From NCBI GenBank assembly GCA_903851195.1, contig CAINNJ010000025.1, forward strand, positions 186,001 to 250,000: a DNA stretch of 64,000 nucleotides, given 5' to 3'. This stretch comes from an uncultured Acidobacteriia bacterium (GTDB lineage: Bacteria; Acidobacteriota; Terriglobia; Bryobacterales; Bryobacteraceae). The position numbers were made by a program, and so were the translations under genes. The first letter of the stretch is position 1, and each line of letters starts with the position of its first letter. Shown piece by piece: positions 1-7,240 of the stretch. A model generated the notes under the pieces. That model saw only the letters and a list, made by a program, of their open reading frames with translations. It did not search any database and was not told the origin of the DNA.

Positions 1-851
1 ATGATCATTTTCGGGAAGGCGGCCATGAGAGGGGTGCGGCGCGCGGCGGACATGGAGTTGGCGGCCATGGCGCGCTGGATGACGAGGAAGTCGGTACACC
101 AGTAGCCGAACGAAAGAACGAAGCCAAGGCCGCCGACGAGACCGAAGGCTTCGACGCCCATGGGGTTCTGGTCGGCGCTGCCGATGTAGCGCCAGGCATG
201 CGTCATGACGTCCGGCAGTCGCTGCTGGATGCCGGTCCAGCCGCCCGCGCGGGAGACGGAGATGATGGCGAGGGGCGAGAAGCCGACCACGATCAGGAAG
301 AACTGGAGAACTTCGTTGTAGATGGCGCTGGTGAGTCCGCCCAGGTAGGTGTATGCGAGGACGATGACGGCGGAGAGCAGGACGGAGGCGTCGAACGACC
401 AGCCGAGCACGAGCTGGAACATCTTCCCCAAAGCGTACATGGAAATGCCCGAGGAGAAGAGCGTCATGATGGCGAAGGTGATGGCGTTGAGGCCGCGCGT
501 TTTCTCGTCGAAACGCATTTTGAGATATTCAGGGACGGAGCGCGCTTTGCTGCCGTAGTAGAACGGCATCATGAACACGCCGACGAAGAGCATGGCGGGA
601 ACGGCGCCGATCCAGTAAAAGTGCGACGTCATGATGCCGTATTTCGCGCCCGAGGCGGCCATGCCGACCACTTCCTGCGCGCCGAGGTTGGCGGCGAGAA
701 AGGCGAGGCTGGTGATCCAGACGGGGACGTTGTGTCCGGCGGTGAGGAATTCGGTGGAGGAGGTAACGGATTTGCGCAGCCGCCAGCCGATGCCGATGAC
801 AAACGCGAAATAGAGAACGAGGATGACGTAATCGACCGGGGTCAGGTGCAA
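1..851 (-). CDS. Na+/solute symporter (SSS family), 5' part only
   Basis: Leftward frame that runs off the window edge, so only the N-terminal ~283 residues are present. The translation begins LTPVDYVILVLYFAFVIGIGWRLR and continues with strongly hydrophobic segments, an AANLGAQEVVGMAASG stretch and EYLKMRFDEKTRG, all typical of the sodium:solute symporter superfamily (SSS, 12-14 membrane helices). It would import a sugar, amino acid or similar solute with Na+; the substrate cannot be read from this part. I chose a TTG start at 851 because GGTGG lies 5 bases upstream; an in-frame GTG at 860 is possible. No ATG is available, which is why simple ORF calling misses it. Family confident, start and substrate uncertain. 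Confidence 0.85.
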   Translation of the reverse strand, partial: MHLTPVDYVILVLYFAFVIGIGWRLRKSVTSSTEFLTAGHNVPVWITSLAFLAANLGAQEVVGMAASGAKYGIMTSHFYWIGAVPAMLFVGVFMMPFYYGSKARSVPEYLKMRFDEKTRGLNAITFAIMTLFSSGISMYALGKMFQLVLGWSFDASVLLSAVIVLAYTYLGGLTSAIYNEVLQFFLIVVGFSPLAIISVSRAGGWTGIQQRLPDVMTHAWRYIGSADQNPMGVEAFGLVGGLGFVLSFGYWCTDFLVIQRAMAANSMSAARRTPLMAAFPKMI

Positions 852-971
852 CGGGACCACCTTTCAAGCGGAAACAGGCTCACTGCCTTGCCGCAAACGG
901 AGCGCAATAAAGAGGTTACCCGTTTGCGGGGCAGGGGGCAAGCTTTGGAACGTGGATTTTACAGACGCGTG

Positions 972-1250
972 TCAGTTCTCGTCCGGCGGCCGGGTTTCCG
1001 GGTTCCGAAGCCAGGGCGGGTCGACCCAGACAGCGGCAGGGGGCCTGGCGGTTCGCGGCCAGAGAATACGGTGGAGCTTGCGGTAGCTGAGGTACTCGGA
1101 GAGGGTGGTGATGGGCGATTCGATTTTGCCGTCGACCGGGATAGCGGCGCGACGGAATTTGCGTTTGAGGGCGTTGGCGACCCAGGCTTTACTGCCGAAT
1201 TTCGGTTTTCGGTTCCTGCCGTTAGTTGTCTGGTGACGTTTTCTGGACAC
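972..1250 (-). CDS. Small basic hypothetical protein (92 aa)
   Basis: I do not recognise this protein. It is chosen over other frames because the codons are strongly G/C in third position and a GTG start at 1250 has a good Shine-Dalgarno (GGGAGA, 7 bases upstream). The product is Lys/Arg-rich at the N-terminus (SRKRHQTTNGRNRKPKF, KRKFRR), suggesting nucleic-acid binding or ribosome association, and ends in a Pro/Trp-rich tail (RTARPPAAVWVDPPWL). It lies 120 bases upstream of the symporter in the same direction and is divergent from the MFS gene. A longer in-frame extension to 1415 exists but has poorer codon use. It could also be a remnant of a larger gene. Confidence 0.45.
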   Translation of the reverse strand: MSRKRHQTTNGRNRKPKFGSKAWVANALKRKFRRAAIPVDGKIESPITTLSEYLSYRKLHRILWPRTARPPAAVWVDPPWLRNPETRPPDEN

Positions 1251-1417
1251 AGTTTGGTCTCCCTGGTGGGAACGTAACAGCCCCTGCGCGCGCCGGCGGT
1301 GGCGCTGGTGACGCAAGTGGTTGAGGAGCAAGGAGAAAAAATCGGGAGAAACCCGAACCAGGCCGCCCCATTGGCGTTGCGCATATGATCTTAGGAGCCA
1401 ATTCAGGAGGAACAACG

Positions 1418-2635
1418 ATGAACCGATGGTGGCGGCTGGTAGGCGGGCTGTCGATGAACCTGGCGCTCGGGACGCTCTACGGGTGGAGCGTGTTCGTGGC
1501 GCCGCTCGAAGCGCGGTTCGGGTGGAAGCGGGCCGACACGTCGATGGTGTTCACCATTGCGGTGATCGTCTTCGCGCTCAGCTTCGTGGTGGCGGGCCGG
1601 ATTCAGGACAAGTACGGGCCGCTGGGGTGTTCGTTGGCGGGCGGGATTCTGGTGAGTCTGGGCTTCTATCTTTGCGCATATACGACGAGCCTGAACTACC
1701 TCTATCTGTGCTTCGGCGTGATCGGCGGGCTGGGAAACGGGTTCGGTTATGCGACGCCGATTCCGGTGATGGCGAAATGGTTTCCGGATAAGCGCGGACT
1801 GGCCGTGGGGCTGGCGGTCGGCGGCTACGGGGCGGGGTCGGCGATCTTCGGGCCGCTGGCGCAACTCAAGCTGATCCCGGCTTATGGGCTGCCGACAACA
1901 TTCCGGATCTTGGGCGCGATCTTCCTCGTGATGACGATGTTCGGGGCGTTCCTGCTGCGGAATCCACCGGCGGGCTACCGGCCCGCAGGATGGACGCCGC
2001 CGGTGTCCAAGAGCGGCGCGGCGCGGGAGTTCACGCCGGGCGAGATGCTGGGCACGCGCACGTTCTATCTGATGTGGGTGGCGTATGCGCTGGGCTGCTC
2101 GGCGGGGCTGATGGTGATCAGTCAGCTGGTGCCGTTCGCGAAGAGCGTCGGGGTGACGGCGGGGGCGCTCTCGACGATGACGCTGGTGGTGGGCGCGGTG
2201 GGCAGTGCGGCTGGGCGGGTGCTATCGGGGTGGATGTCGGACCGGCTGGGACGGATCAATGTGCTGCGGGTGATGATCGGGATCTGCGTGGTCGCGATGC
2301 CCGCGTTGTATGCGGCGGGGAGCAACGTGGCGGCGCTGTATGCGGCGGTGTTCGTCGTGTACTGGTGCTACGGCACGCAGGTGTCGGTGAACGGCGTGGC
2401 GGCGGCGGACTTCTGGGGACTGCGGAATGCGGGCGTGAACTACGGGATCCTGTTCACGGCGTGGGGCGTGGCGGGGACGATCGGGCCGCGTATCGGCGGG
2501 GTGCTGTATGACCGCTATCACAACTACCAGGCGGCGTTTTACACGGCAGCGGCGCTGGCGTTTGTGGCGCTGCTGTGCGAGTTGGGCGCGCGGCGGCCGG
2601 TGAGCAGCGCCGCTTACCAGTCCGTCGGGCGATAG
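1418..2635 (+). CDS. MFS transporter, oxalate/formate antiporter (OFA)-like
   Basis: 405-residue, 12-helix major facilitator. The N-terminus (GLSMNLALGTLYGWSVFVAP), the loop RIQDKYGP and the segment GFGYATPIPVMAKWFPDKRG after helix 4 are hallmarks of the OFA family (OxlT, L-lactate and monocarboxylate carriers), so a small carboxylate is the likely substrate; this is family knowledge. The ATG at 1418 has a perfect AGGAGG 7 bases upstream; the longer frame from 1385 is not needed. The last residues (SAAYQSVGR) are encoded by a segment that is, on the other strand, a copy of the C-terminal codons of the SDR gene at 3433. The tail is therefore probably an acquired end (see findings). Confidence 0.9.
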   Translation: MNRWWRLVGGLSMNLALGTLYGWSVFVAPLEARFGWKRADTSMVFTIAVIVFALSFVVAGRIQDKYGPLGCSLAGGILVSLGFYLCAYTTSLNYLYLCFGVIGGLGNGFGYATPIPVMAKWFPDKRGLAVGLAVGGYGAGSAIFGPLAQLKLIPAYGLPTTFRILGAIFLVMTMFGAFLLRNPPAGYRPAGWTPPVSKSGAAREFTPGEMLGTRTFYLMWVAYALGCSAGLMVISQLVPFAKSVGVTAGALSTMTLVVGAVGSAAGRVLSGWMSDRLGRINVLRVMIGICVVAMPALYAAGSNVAALYAAVFVVYWCYGTQVSVNGVAAADFWGLRNAGVNYGILFTAWGVAGTIGPRIGGVLYDRYHNYQAAFYTAAALAFVALLCELGARRPVSSAAYQSVGR

Positions 2636-2659
2636 TCCTTGAGGAACTGACCCCAGAGG
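2585..2659. repeat. Left copy of direct repeat flanking the toxin-antitoxin pair
   Basis: This segment matches 3392-3478. The first 18 bases (2585-2602) are identical to 3392-3409, and 37 of the last 39 bases (2621-2659) match 3440-3478, with a 12-base length difference between them. It contains the MFS stop codon on the plus strand and, on the minus strand, a copy of the SDR C-terminal codons (WGQFLKDYRPTDW). The two copies bracket the antitoxin/toxin genes. Confidence 0.85.
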
Positions 2660-2689
2660 GGCGCGATTCGGGCGATAATAGAGCACGAT

Positions 2690-2947
2690 ATGCCCACGGC
2701 CGGAAAGAACCTCCTTGTTTCCGATAAAGTGATGGCCTGGCTCTCCGCCAGAGCGGCTTCCGAGGGTCGTACCGTCGATGAATTGGCTGAGGAACGACTG
2801 CTTGAATCCCTCCGTAAAGAGCAGCGGGACAAATCGTGGCAGGGGCTGCTCGCGCGAGGCCGAAAACACGGCCAGACATCCGGAGTTACCGAAGAGCAGG
2901 TTCCTGAAGTGGTCCGCGAATACCGAGCCGAACATCGCGGGCGGTAG
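2690..2947 (+). CDS. Antitoxin of a PIN-toxin pair (ribbon-helix-helix type)
   Basis: 85 residues. The N-terminal pattern NLLVSDKVMAWLSARAASEGRTVDELAEERL is that of a ribbon-helix-helix/CopG-like antitoxin: a beta strand followed by two helices for DNA binding. The charged C-terminal part (GRKHGQTSGVTEEQVPEVVREYRAEHR) is the kind of extension that wraps the partner toxin. Its TAG stop shares one base with the GTG start of the next gene (TAGTG), the tight coupling usual in type II toxin-antitoxin pairs. It would neutralise the PIN nuclease and autorepress the operon. Function is inferred from family and context. Confidence 0.75.
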   Translation: MPTAGKNLLVSDKVMAWLSARAASEGRTVDELAEERLLESLRKEQRDKSWQGLLARGRKHGQTSGVTEEQVPEVVREYRAEHRGR

Positions 2948-3360
2948 TGCAGTCGGTCACCCTCGATTCGAATGTGTATGTGAGCGCCCTGAACTGGGGT
3001 GGGCCGTGTCTTCTTATCCTGAATATGGCCCGTGACGGCCTGATCCGGCTGCACCTGACAAATTCGATTCTGGCGGAAGTCGGCGGCGTGCTGCGGGAAA
3101 AGTTGCATTGGCCCGAGGACGACATCGAAATGGCTCAGCGTGAGATCGCGGAGTTCGCGAATCAGGTGTCGCCGAAGGAGTATTTGCTCGCGGTTCCCGG
3201 CGACGATGACGACAACAGGATTATCGAATGTGCAGCCGCGGCGCGGTCCGGATATCTGATAACGAATGACAAACATCTGCTGTCGCTCGGCTCGTTTCGG
3301 GGCACTCGAATCGTGACGCCCGCGGAGTTCCTGTCGCCCGGCGAAGGGCGGATCGTTTGA
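2947..3360 (+). CDS. PIN-domain ribonuclease toxin (COG1569/VapC-like)
   Basis: 137 residues. The PIN acidic residues are visible: Asp7 in VTLDSNVYVSAL, Glu44 in SILAEVGGVL, the acidic run at 86-89 in GDDDDNRIIECA and Asp108 in ITNDKHLL, arranged as in the PIN-family toxin component COG1569. Such toxins are Mg2+-dependent RNases acting on tRNA or other RNA. The GTG start overlaps the antitoxin stop. All catalytic positions are intact, so the pair is probably active. The pair is bracketed by direct repeats carrying the neighbouring gene ends, which suggests later insertion between the MFS and SDR genes. Confidence 0.8.
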   Translation: MQSVTLDSNVYVSALNWGGPCLLILNMARDGLIRLHLTNSILAEVGGVLREKLHWPEDDIEMAQREIAEFANQVSPKEYLLAVPGDDDDNRIIECAAAARSGYLITNDKHLLSLGSFRGTRIVTPAEFLSPGEGRIV

Positions 3361-3391
3361 GCACGATCTCTATGGCGTTCTTCCGCACGCT

Positions 3392-3478
3392 GGCGCGCGG
3401 CGGCCGGTGGACCAGGCTACGGACAGCGCGGCTTACCAGTCTGTGGGGCGATAGTCCTTGAGGAACTGACCCCAGAGG
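3392..3478. repeat. Right copy of direct repeat flanking the toxin-antitoxin pair
   Basis: Second copy of 2585-2659. On the plus strand it still spells the MFS tail (SAAYQSVGR followed by TAG) although no MFS gene is attached. Upstream of it (from about 3372) a further weak resemblance to the MFS 3' end remains with a one-base gap. On the minus strand it is the functional C-terminus of the SDR gene. It is thus the relic of an earlier MFS/SDR 3' overlap. Confidence 0.8.
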
Positions 3479-4938
3479 TGTTCGCCGGTGTTGATGCCGA
3501 CAATCAGCGGGTCCAGGATACGGGCGGCGCCATCCACGATGTCGAGCGGCGGATGGAAGCGTTGCTCGGCGGTCTTGCGCGCGGCGATTTCGACGGGATC
3601 CTCATCGGTGACCCAGCCGGTATCCACGCTGTTCATGTGGATGCCGTCGGCGTGGTAATCGGCCGCGGAGGTGCGCGTCATCATGTTGAGCGCGGCCTTG
3701 GCCATGTTGGTGTGCGGGTGGCGGGTCGTCTTCCAGTTGCGGTAGAACTGGCCTTCCACGGCGGAGACGTTGACGATGTGTTTGTCGCGCTCGGGCGTAC
3801 GGAGCAGGAGCGGCTTCAGGCGCGCGTTGATCAGGAAGGGCGCGACCGCGTTAATGAGCTGCACTTCGAGGAGTTCGACGGACGAGACCTCGTCCATCAG
3901 CAGACGCCAGGAGTTCCGGCCGCGCAGGTCGATCTGCTGGAGGTCCTGATCGAGAGCGCCTTCGGGGAAGAGATGCCGCTGGCCGGGGAGTTCTTCGGGA
4001 AGCAGGGCCAGTTGGGAGAGTTCGGCGGAGGGCAGCACGGCCGCGTCGCGAAGGAGGCGCGGGCGCAGGTCCTCATAGTGATGGAGCAGGCGACGGGTGG
4101 CTTCGGGGGCGGCGTTGAGCGCCGCGCGTTCGCCTTCCATCATGTGCCGGTAGAACTCGGGTGGGCGGCGAACGGTCTGGCAGGCGTTGTTAATGATGAA
4201 GTCGAGGCGCGGACGGGTGGTGACGATCTCGCGGCAGAAGGCTTCGACACTGGGAGTGTGGCGGAGGTCGAGGCCGAAGATTTCGAGGCGGTGGCTCCAG
4301 TCGGCGAAGTCGGGCTCGTTCGCGTAGCGTTGGGCGGAGTCGCGGGGGAAGCGGGTGGTGACGATGAGATGCGCGCCGCAGCGGAGGAGTTTGAGTCCGG
4401 CCTGGTAACCGATTTTGACGCGGCCGCCGGTGAGGAGGGCGACGCGGCCGGTGAGGTCGGCGCGCTCCGTGCGCTTGGCGAAGTTGAAGGCGGCGCAGGG
4501 CGGGCACATCTGGTCGTAGAAATGGTGGACTTCCGAGTATTTCCGTTTGCAGACGTAGCAGTGTTGGGGCTCGATGGGTTCGCGGTTTTCGGTCGGCTCC
4601 GGGCCGGCATCCTCCTGAGTGAAGTTCTCGGGCGGGTAGACGTTGGGCGTCGTGAAGACGGGCTGACGGCGGAGGACGCGGATGCCGGTTTCCTGGAGGA
4701 CGGAACCGGCGCGTTCGGCGGCGGCGGCGTTGCGCTCGCGTTCGGCGGCCTTCACGCGGCGGCGGCGGGCGACGGGGTCCGGCAGATAGAACTGCGCGAC
4801 GGCGAGATGGAGCCGCTGGCGGTCTTCGGGCGGAAGCTGGTCGAGAAGTTCGCGGCGGGTATCGAGGTATTCGAGGAGTTCGGCGGCGCTTTGGACGCGA
4901 GTATGGAGCGCGGCAACATCGGGTGAATCTTTGCGCAT
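3433..4938 (-). CDS. SDR-family oxidoreductase with zinc-ribbon N-terminal region
   Basis: About 501 residues from the start chosen here. After an alpha-helical, charged N-terminal section comes a four-cysteine knuckle pair (CYVCKRKY then MCPPCAAF), probably a zinc ribbon. This is followed by a short-chain dehydrogenase fold: TGGRVKIG nucleotide-binding loop, the NNA motif (FIINNACQ) and NVSAVEG with the usual catalytic Ser. The usual YxxxK reads TNMAK here, so Tyr is missing while Lys is kept. The protein is longer than a typical SDR (~250 aa). Start at ATG 4938 (MRKDSPDVAALH) is preferred; an in-frame ATG at 4995 exists and neither has a clear ribosome-binding site. Reaction unknown. Confidence 0.75.
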   Translation of the reverse strand: MRKDSPDVAALHTRVQSAAELLEYLDTRRELLDQLPPEDRQRLHLAVAQFYLPDPVARRRRVKAAERERNAAAAERAGSVLQETGIRVLRRQPVFTTPNVYPPENFTQEDAGPEPTENREPIEPQHCYVCKRKYSEVHHFYDQMCPPCAAFNFAKRTERADLTGRVALLTGGRVKIGYQAGLKLLRCGAHLIVTTRFPRDSAQRYANEPDFADWSHRLEIFGLDLRHTPSVEAFCREIVTTRPRLDFIINNACQTVRRPPEFYRHMMEGERAALNAAPEATRRLLHHYEDLRPRLLRDAAVLPSAELSQLALLPEELPGQRHLFPEGALDQDLQQIDLRGRNSWRLLMDEVSSVELLEVQLINAVAPFLINARLKPLLLRTPERDKHIVNVSAVEGQFYRNWKTTRHPHTNMAKAALNMMTRTSAADYHADGIHMNSVDTGWVTDEDPVEIAARKTAEQRFHPPLDIVDGAARILDPLIVGINTGEHLWGQFLKDYRPTDW

Positions 4939-5051
4939 GGGGCTGCTACGGGAGCATGGGGCTGCTGCGGACGTTTGACTTAGCGTAGCAGCCATGTGAA
5001 AAGGGGAATGCTCGCGTCAGTTTTGACACAATCTGTTGGTAAGCTGGCGAA

Positions 5052-5573
5052 ATGCGATTCATTCACCTCTCTTTTGCGGCAATTGCATTTCTGGCGGCGC
5101 CGGCCTTTGCGGCCTCCACGTGGAACTGGAGTTACAGCGGTTCCGGATACACGGCAAGCGGAACTTTCACCACGGTCGATACGCCGGACATGAACGGCGG
5201 CTATCTGATTACCGGAATCACCGGGGACCAGAACGGCGACGCGATCACGGGGCTGTATGCCGCGGGGACGGCGATTCCGGGGAATGACGGGTATCCGGTG
5301 GACAATCTGGTCTTCGCTTCCGGACCGCAGTTGTCGGGGAACGGCTTCGGCTTCGTGACGACCAGCGGGGTCAATGCCAACCCGTTCTATGCCGATTTCA
5401 CGACGCCTGCCGGATACCTGAGTTTCGAGTCGAAGGGCTCGTCGGGAACGGATACCTCCGAATTGCCCATCTCGTTTTCCGCTACGCTGGTGTCCACGCC
5501 GGAGCCCGCGACGTTCGGACTGCTGCTGGGCGCACTGGCTCTGACGGCGATTATCGTTTGCCCGTCCAGGTAA
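5052..5573 (+). CDS. PEP-CTERM sorting-domain exported protein
   Basis: 173 residues: signal peptide (MRFIHLSFAAIAFLAAPAFA), a Gly/Thr/Ser-rich beta-type body, and a C-terminal STPEPATFGLLLGALALTAIIV membrane segment. The PEP motif plus hydrophobic helix is the exosortase sorting signal, so the protein is probably processed at the cell surface by an exosortase encoded elsewhere. The usual Arg-rich end is reduced to CPSR, and the last 23 bases overlap the convergent gene at 5551, so the tail is read from that gene's antisense strand. The specific role is unknown. Confidence 0.85.
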   Translation: MRFIHLSFAAIAFLAAPAFAASTWNWSYSGSGYTASGTFTTVDTPDMNGGYLITGITGDQNGDAITGLYAAGTAIPGNDGYPVDNLVFASGPQLSGNGFGFVTTSGVNANPFYADFTTPAGYLSFESKGSSGTDTSELPISFSATLVSTPEPATFGLLLGALALTAIIVCPSR

Positions 5574-6861
5574 CGCGCCAGATCGATTTTGTGCCATCGT
5601 CGGTAACCATGAGGGACCCGTCCGGGGCGGTGGCGACACCGACCGGGCGGCCCCAGACGTCGCCGTTGGGCAGGACGAAGCCGGTCAGGAAGTCCTCGTA
5701 AATTCCGGACGCGTGGCCTTTGTCGAGCGGGATGCGGACCACTTCATAACCGGTCCGCACGCTCTTGTTCCAGGACCCGTGCTCGGCGGCGAAGATGTCG
5801 CCTTTGTATTCGGCCGGAAACTGGCTGCCGTTGTAGAAAGTCATCTGAAGTGAGGCGTTGTGGGGCTGCAGCAGGACGTCCGGCACGATGACTTTGCCCT
5901 TCAGTTCGGGGTGTTTGCCTTCGTGCCGGGGATCCTGGTTGCTGCCCATGTAATACCAGGGCCAGCCGTAGAAGCCGCCTTCTTTCACGCTGGTGACGTA
6001 GTCGGGGACGAGGTTGTCGCCCAGGTTGTCGCGTTCGTTGACGGAGCACCAGAGTTCGCCGGTCAGGGGATTCACGGCGATACCGACCGGGTTGCGGATA
6101 CCGGCGCCGTAGATTTTCACGAACTTGCCTTCGGGCGTGTATTCGAGGATGTTGGCGCGGAGTTTCTCGCCGGGCGTGGTATCGGGGTCGTCGACATTGG
6201 AGCGGGAACCGACGGAGACGAAGAGCCTTTTGCTGTCGAGCGAGAAAGCGACGTCGCGGGTGGAATGTCCGCCGGTGGGAATACCGGAGATGATGGTTTC
6301 CGGCGCGCCGGTGGCCTTGAGATCGCCGCTTTTGTAGGCGAAGCGGACGACGGAATCCGTGTTGCCGATGTAGACCCACTGCGGGTTGTCGCCGAGCGGG
6401 TAAAACGCGATGCCGAAGGGCGCGTTCAGACCGGCGGCGAAGGTGGATGTTTCCTTCGGTTTTCCATCGGCCGTGATGCCGCGAAAGATTTTGATTTCGC
6501 CGCGGCCGGTGGTTTCGGCGACGAAGAGATCGCCGTTGGGGGCGGTGCGGGTGAGGCGGGGGTTGGCAAGTCCGGTGGCGTAGAGTTCGACTTTGAAGCC
6601 TTCCGGGGCGACGGGCCAGGCGTCGGCCGGGCGCGGAACGACCCGGGCTCCATTGGAAGAGGCGGGGGTGGCGCCGGGTTTGGGCAGGTTGTCCGCGGTG
6701 ATGTGACGCCAGACACCGGCCTTGACGTTGGTGTAGCTGGCGAAGGCGGTTTCGCCGGTGAGGACGTTTTTCGGATTGGCGTTGGCCCAGGCGAGCCGGA
6801 CGGCGAAGGCGCAGGAGAGGAAAGCGGCGCCGAGGGCGGCGGCGCGGAGGTGTCGGTTCAT
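5551..6861 (-). CDS. Exported sorbosone-dehydrogenase-like / PQQ-type beta-propeller
   Basis: 436 residues with a signal peptide (AALGAAFLSCAFAVRLAWA). Propeller motifs typical of the soluble glucose/sorbosone dehydrogenase group are present: GFKVELYATGLANPRLTRTAPNGDLFVAE near the start, RNPVGIAVNPLTGELWCSVNERD, and a W-P-W-Y-Y block before HPELKGK. Such proteins are periplasmic six-bladed propellers that often bind PQQ and oxidise sugars or aldoses; the substrate is not known. The same architecture occurs again at 19020. It overlaps the PEP-CTERM gene tail-to-tail by 23 bases. Confidence 0.8.
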   Translation of the reverse strand: MNRHLRAAALGAAFLSCAFAVRLAWANANPKNVLTGETAFASYTNVKAGVWRHITADNLPKPGATPASSNGARVVPRPADAWPVAPEGFKVELYATGLANPRLTRTAPNGDLFVAETTGRGEIKIFRGITADGKPKETSTFAAGLNAPFGIAFYPLGDNPQWVYIGNTDSVVRFAYKSGDLKATGAPETIISGIPTGGHSTRDVAFSLDSKRLFVSVGSRSNVDDPDTTPGEKLRANILEYTPEGKFVKIYGAGIRNPVGIAVNPLTGELWCSVNERDNLGDNLVPDYVTSVKEGGFYGWPWYYMGSNQDPRHEGKHPELKGKVIVPDVLLQPHNASLQMTFYNGSQFPAEYKGDIFAAEHGSWNKSVRTGYEVVRIPLDKGHASGIYEDFLTGFVLPNGDVWGRPVGVATAPDGSLMVTDDGTKSIWRVTWTGKR

Positions 6862-6926
6862 ATTGCTGCTGCCATTTTAGCTGTTCGGGGAGTTAGTGGA
6901 AGTGCATGTGGGAAAGTTGTTAATCT

Positions 6927-7160
6927 GTGAATGACCTGGCCGAGATACAGATTCGGGATGTGCCGGAAGACGTTTACCGCGCGTTGAATGCCCGCGCTGC
7001 GGGGGCGGGAATGTCTCTCGGCGAGTATATTTTGAAGGGTTTCAGCGCGGGGGCCGAGCGTCCGACGTTGAAGGAATGGTTTGAAGGTCTGAAGAAGCTG
7101 GACCCGATTGTGACCCGCGAATCAGCCGAGGATGCCGTCCGCGCTATCCGCGGCAAGTGA
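6927..7160 (+). CDS. FitA/VapB-like antitoxin without an intact toxin
   Basis: 77 residues from a GTG start. EIQIRDVPEDVYRALNARAAGAGMSLGEYILKGF is a ribbon-helix-helix antitoxin N-terminus (FitA/VapB type); the C-terminal part (LKEWFEGLKKLDPIVTRESAEDAVRAIRGK) resembles the toxin-binding tail of VapB proteins. Its stop overlaps a GTG that would start a VapC, but the toxin frame is lost after about five codons (see next feature). It may persist as a repressor or as protection against related toxins; this is inference. Confidence 0.75.
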   Translation: MNDLAEIQIRDVPEDVYRALNARAAGAGMSLGEYILKGFSAGAERPTLKEWFEGLKKLDPIVTRESAEDAVRAIRGK

Positions 7161-7240
7161 AGGTTGTTCTCTCGACGTGGTGCGGGTGGAAACCCGGCAA
7201 CAGCGCCGATTCACAATCGGCCCCACATGCGCGCGATTAG
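7157..7240 (+). pseudogene. Remnant of VapC toxin start
   Basis: A GTG overlapping the antitoxin stop (GTGA, the standard vapBC coupling) begins VKVVL, the usual first beta strand of a VapC. The frame then turns into unrelated residues (STWCGWKPGNS) and stops after 27 codons. The expected next residue is the catalytic Asp, which is absent. The stop lies at the 3' end of dnaE, so the toxin body was probably deleted when this junction formed. Confidence 0.5.

Noticed and set aside
2640-2660. IS-like word TGAGGAACTGACCCCAGAGG as transposon end
   Set aside because: It is coding sequence of the SDR C-terminus, repeated because of the local duplication; no transposase is near.
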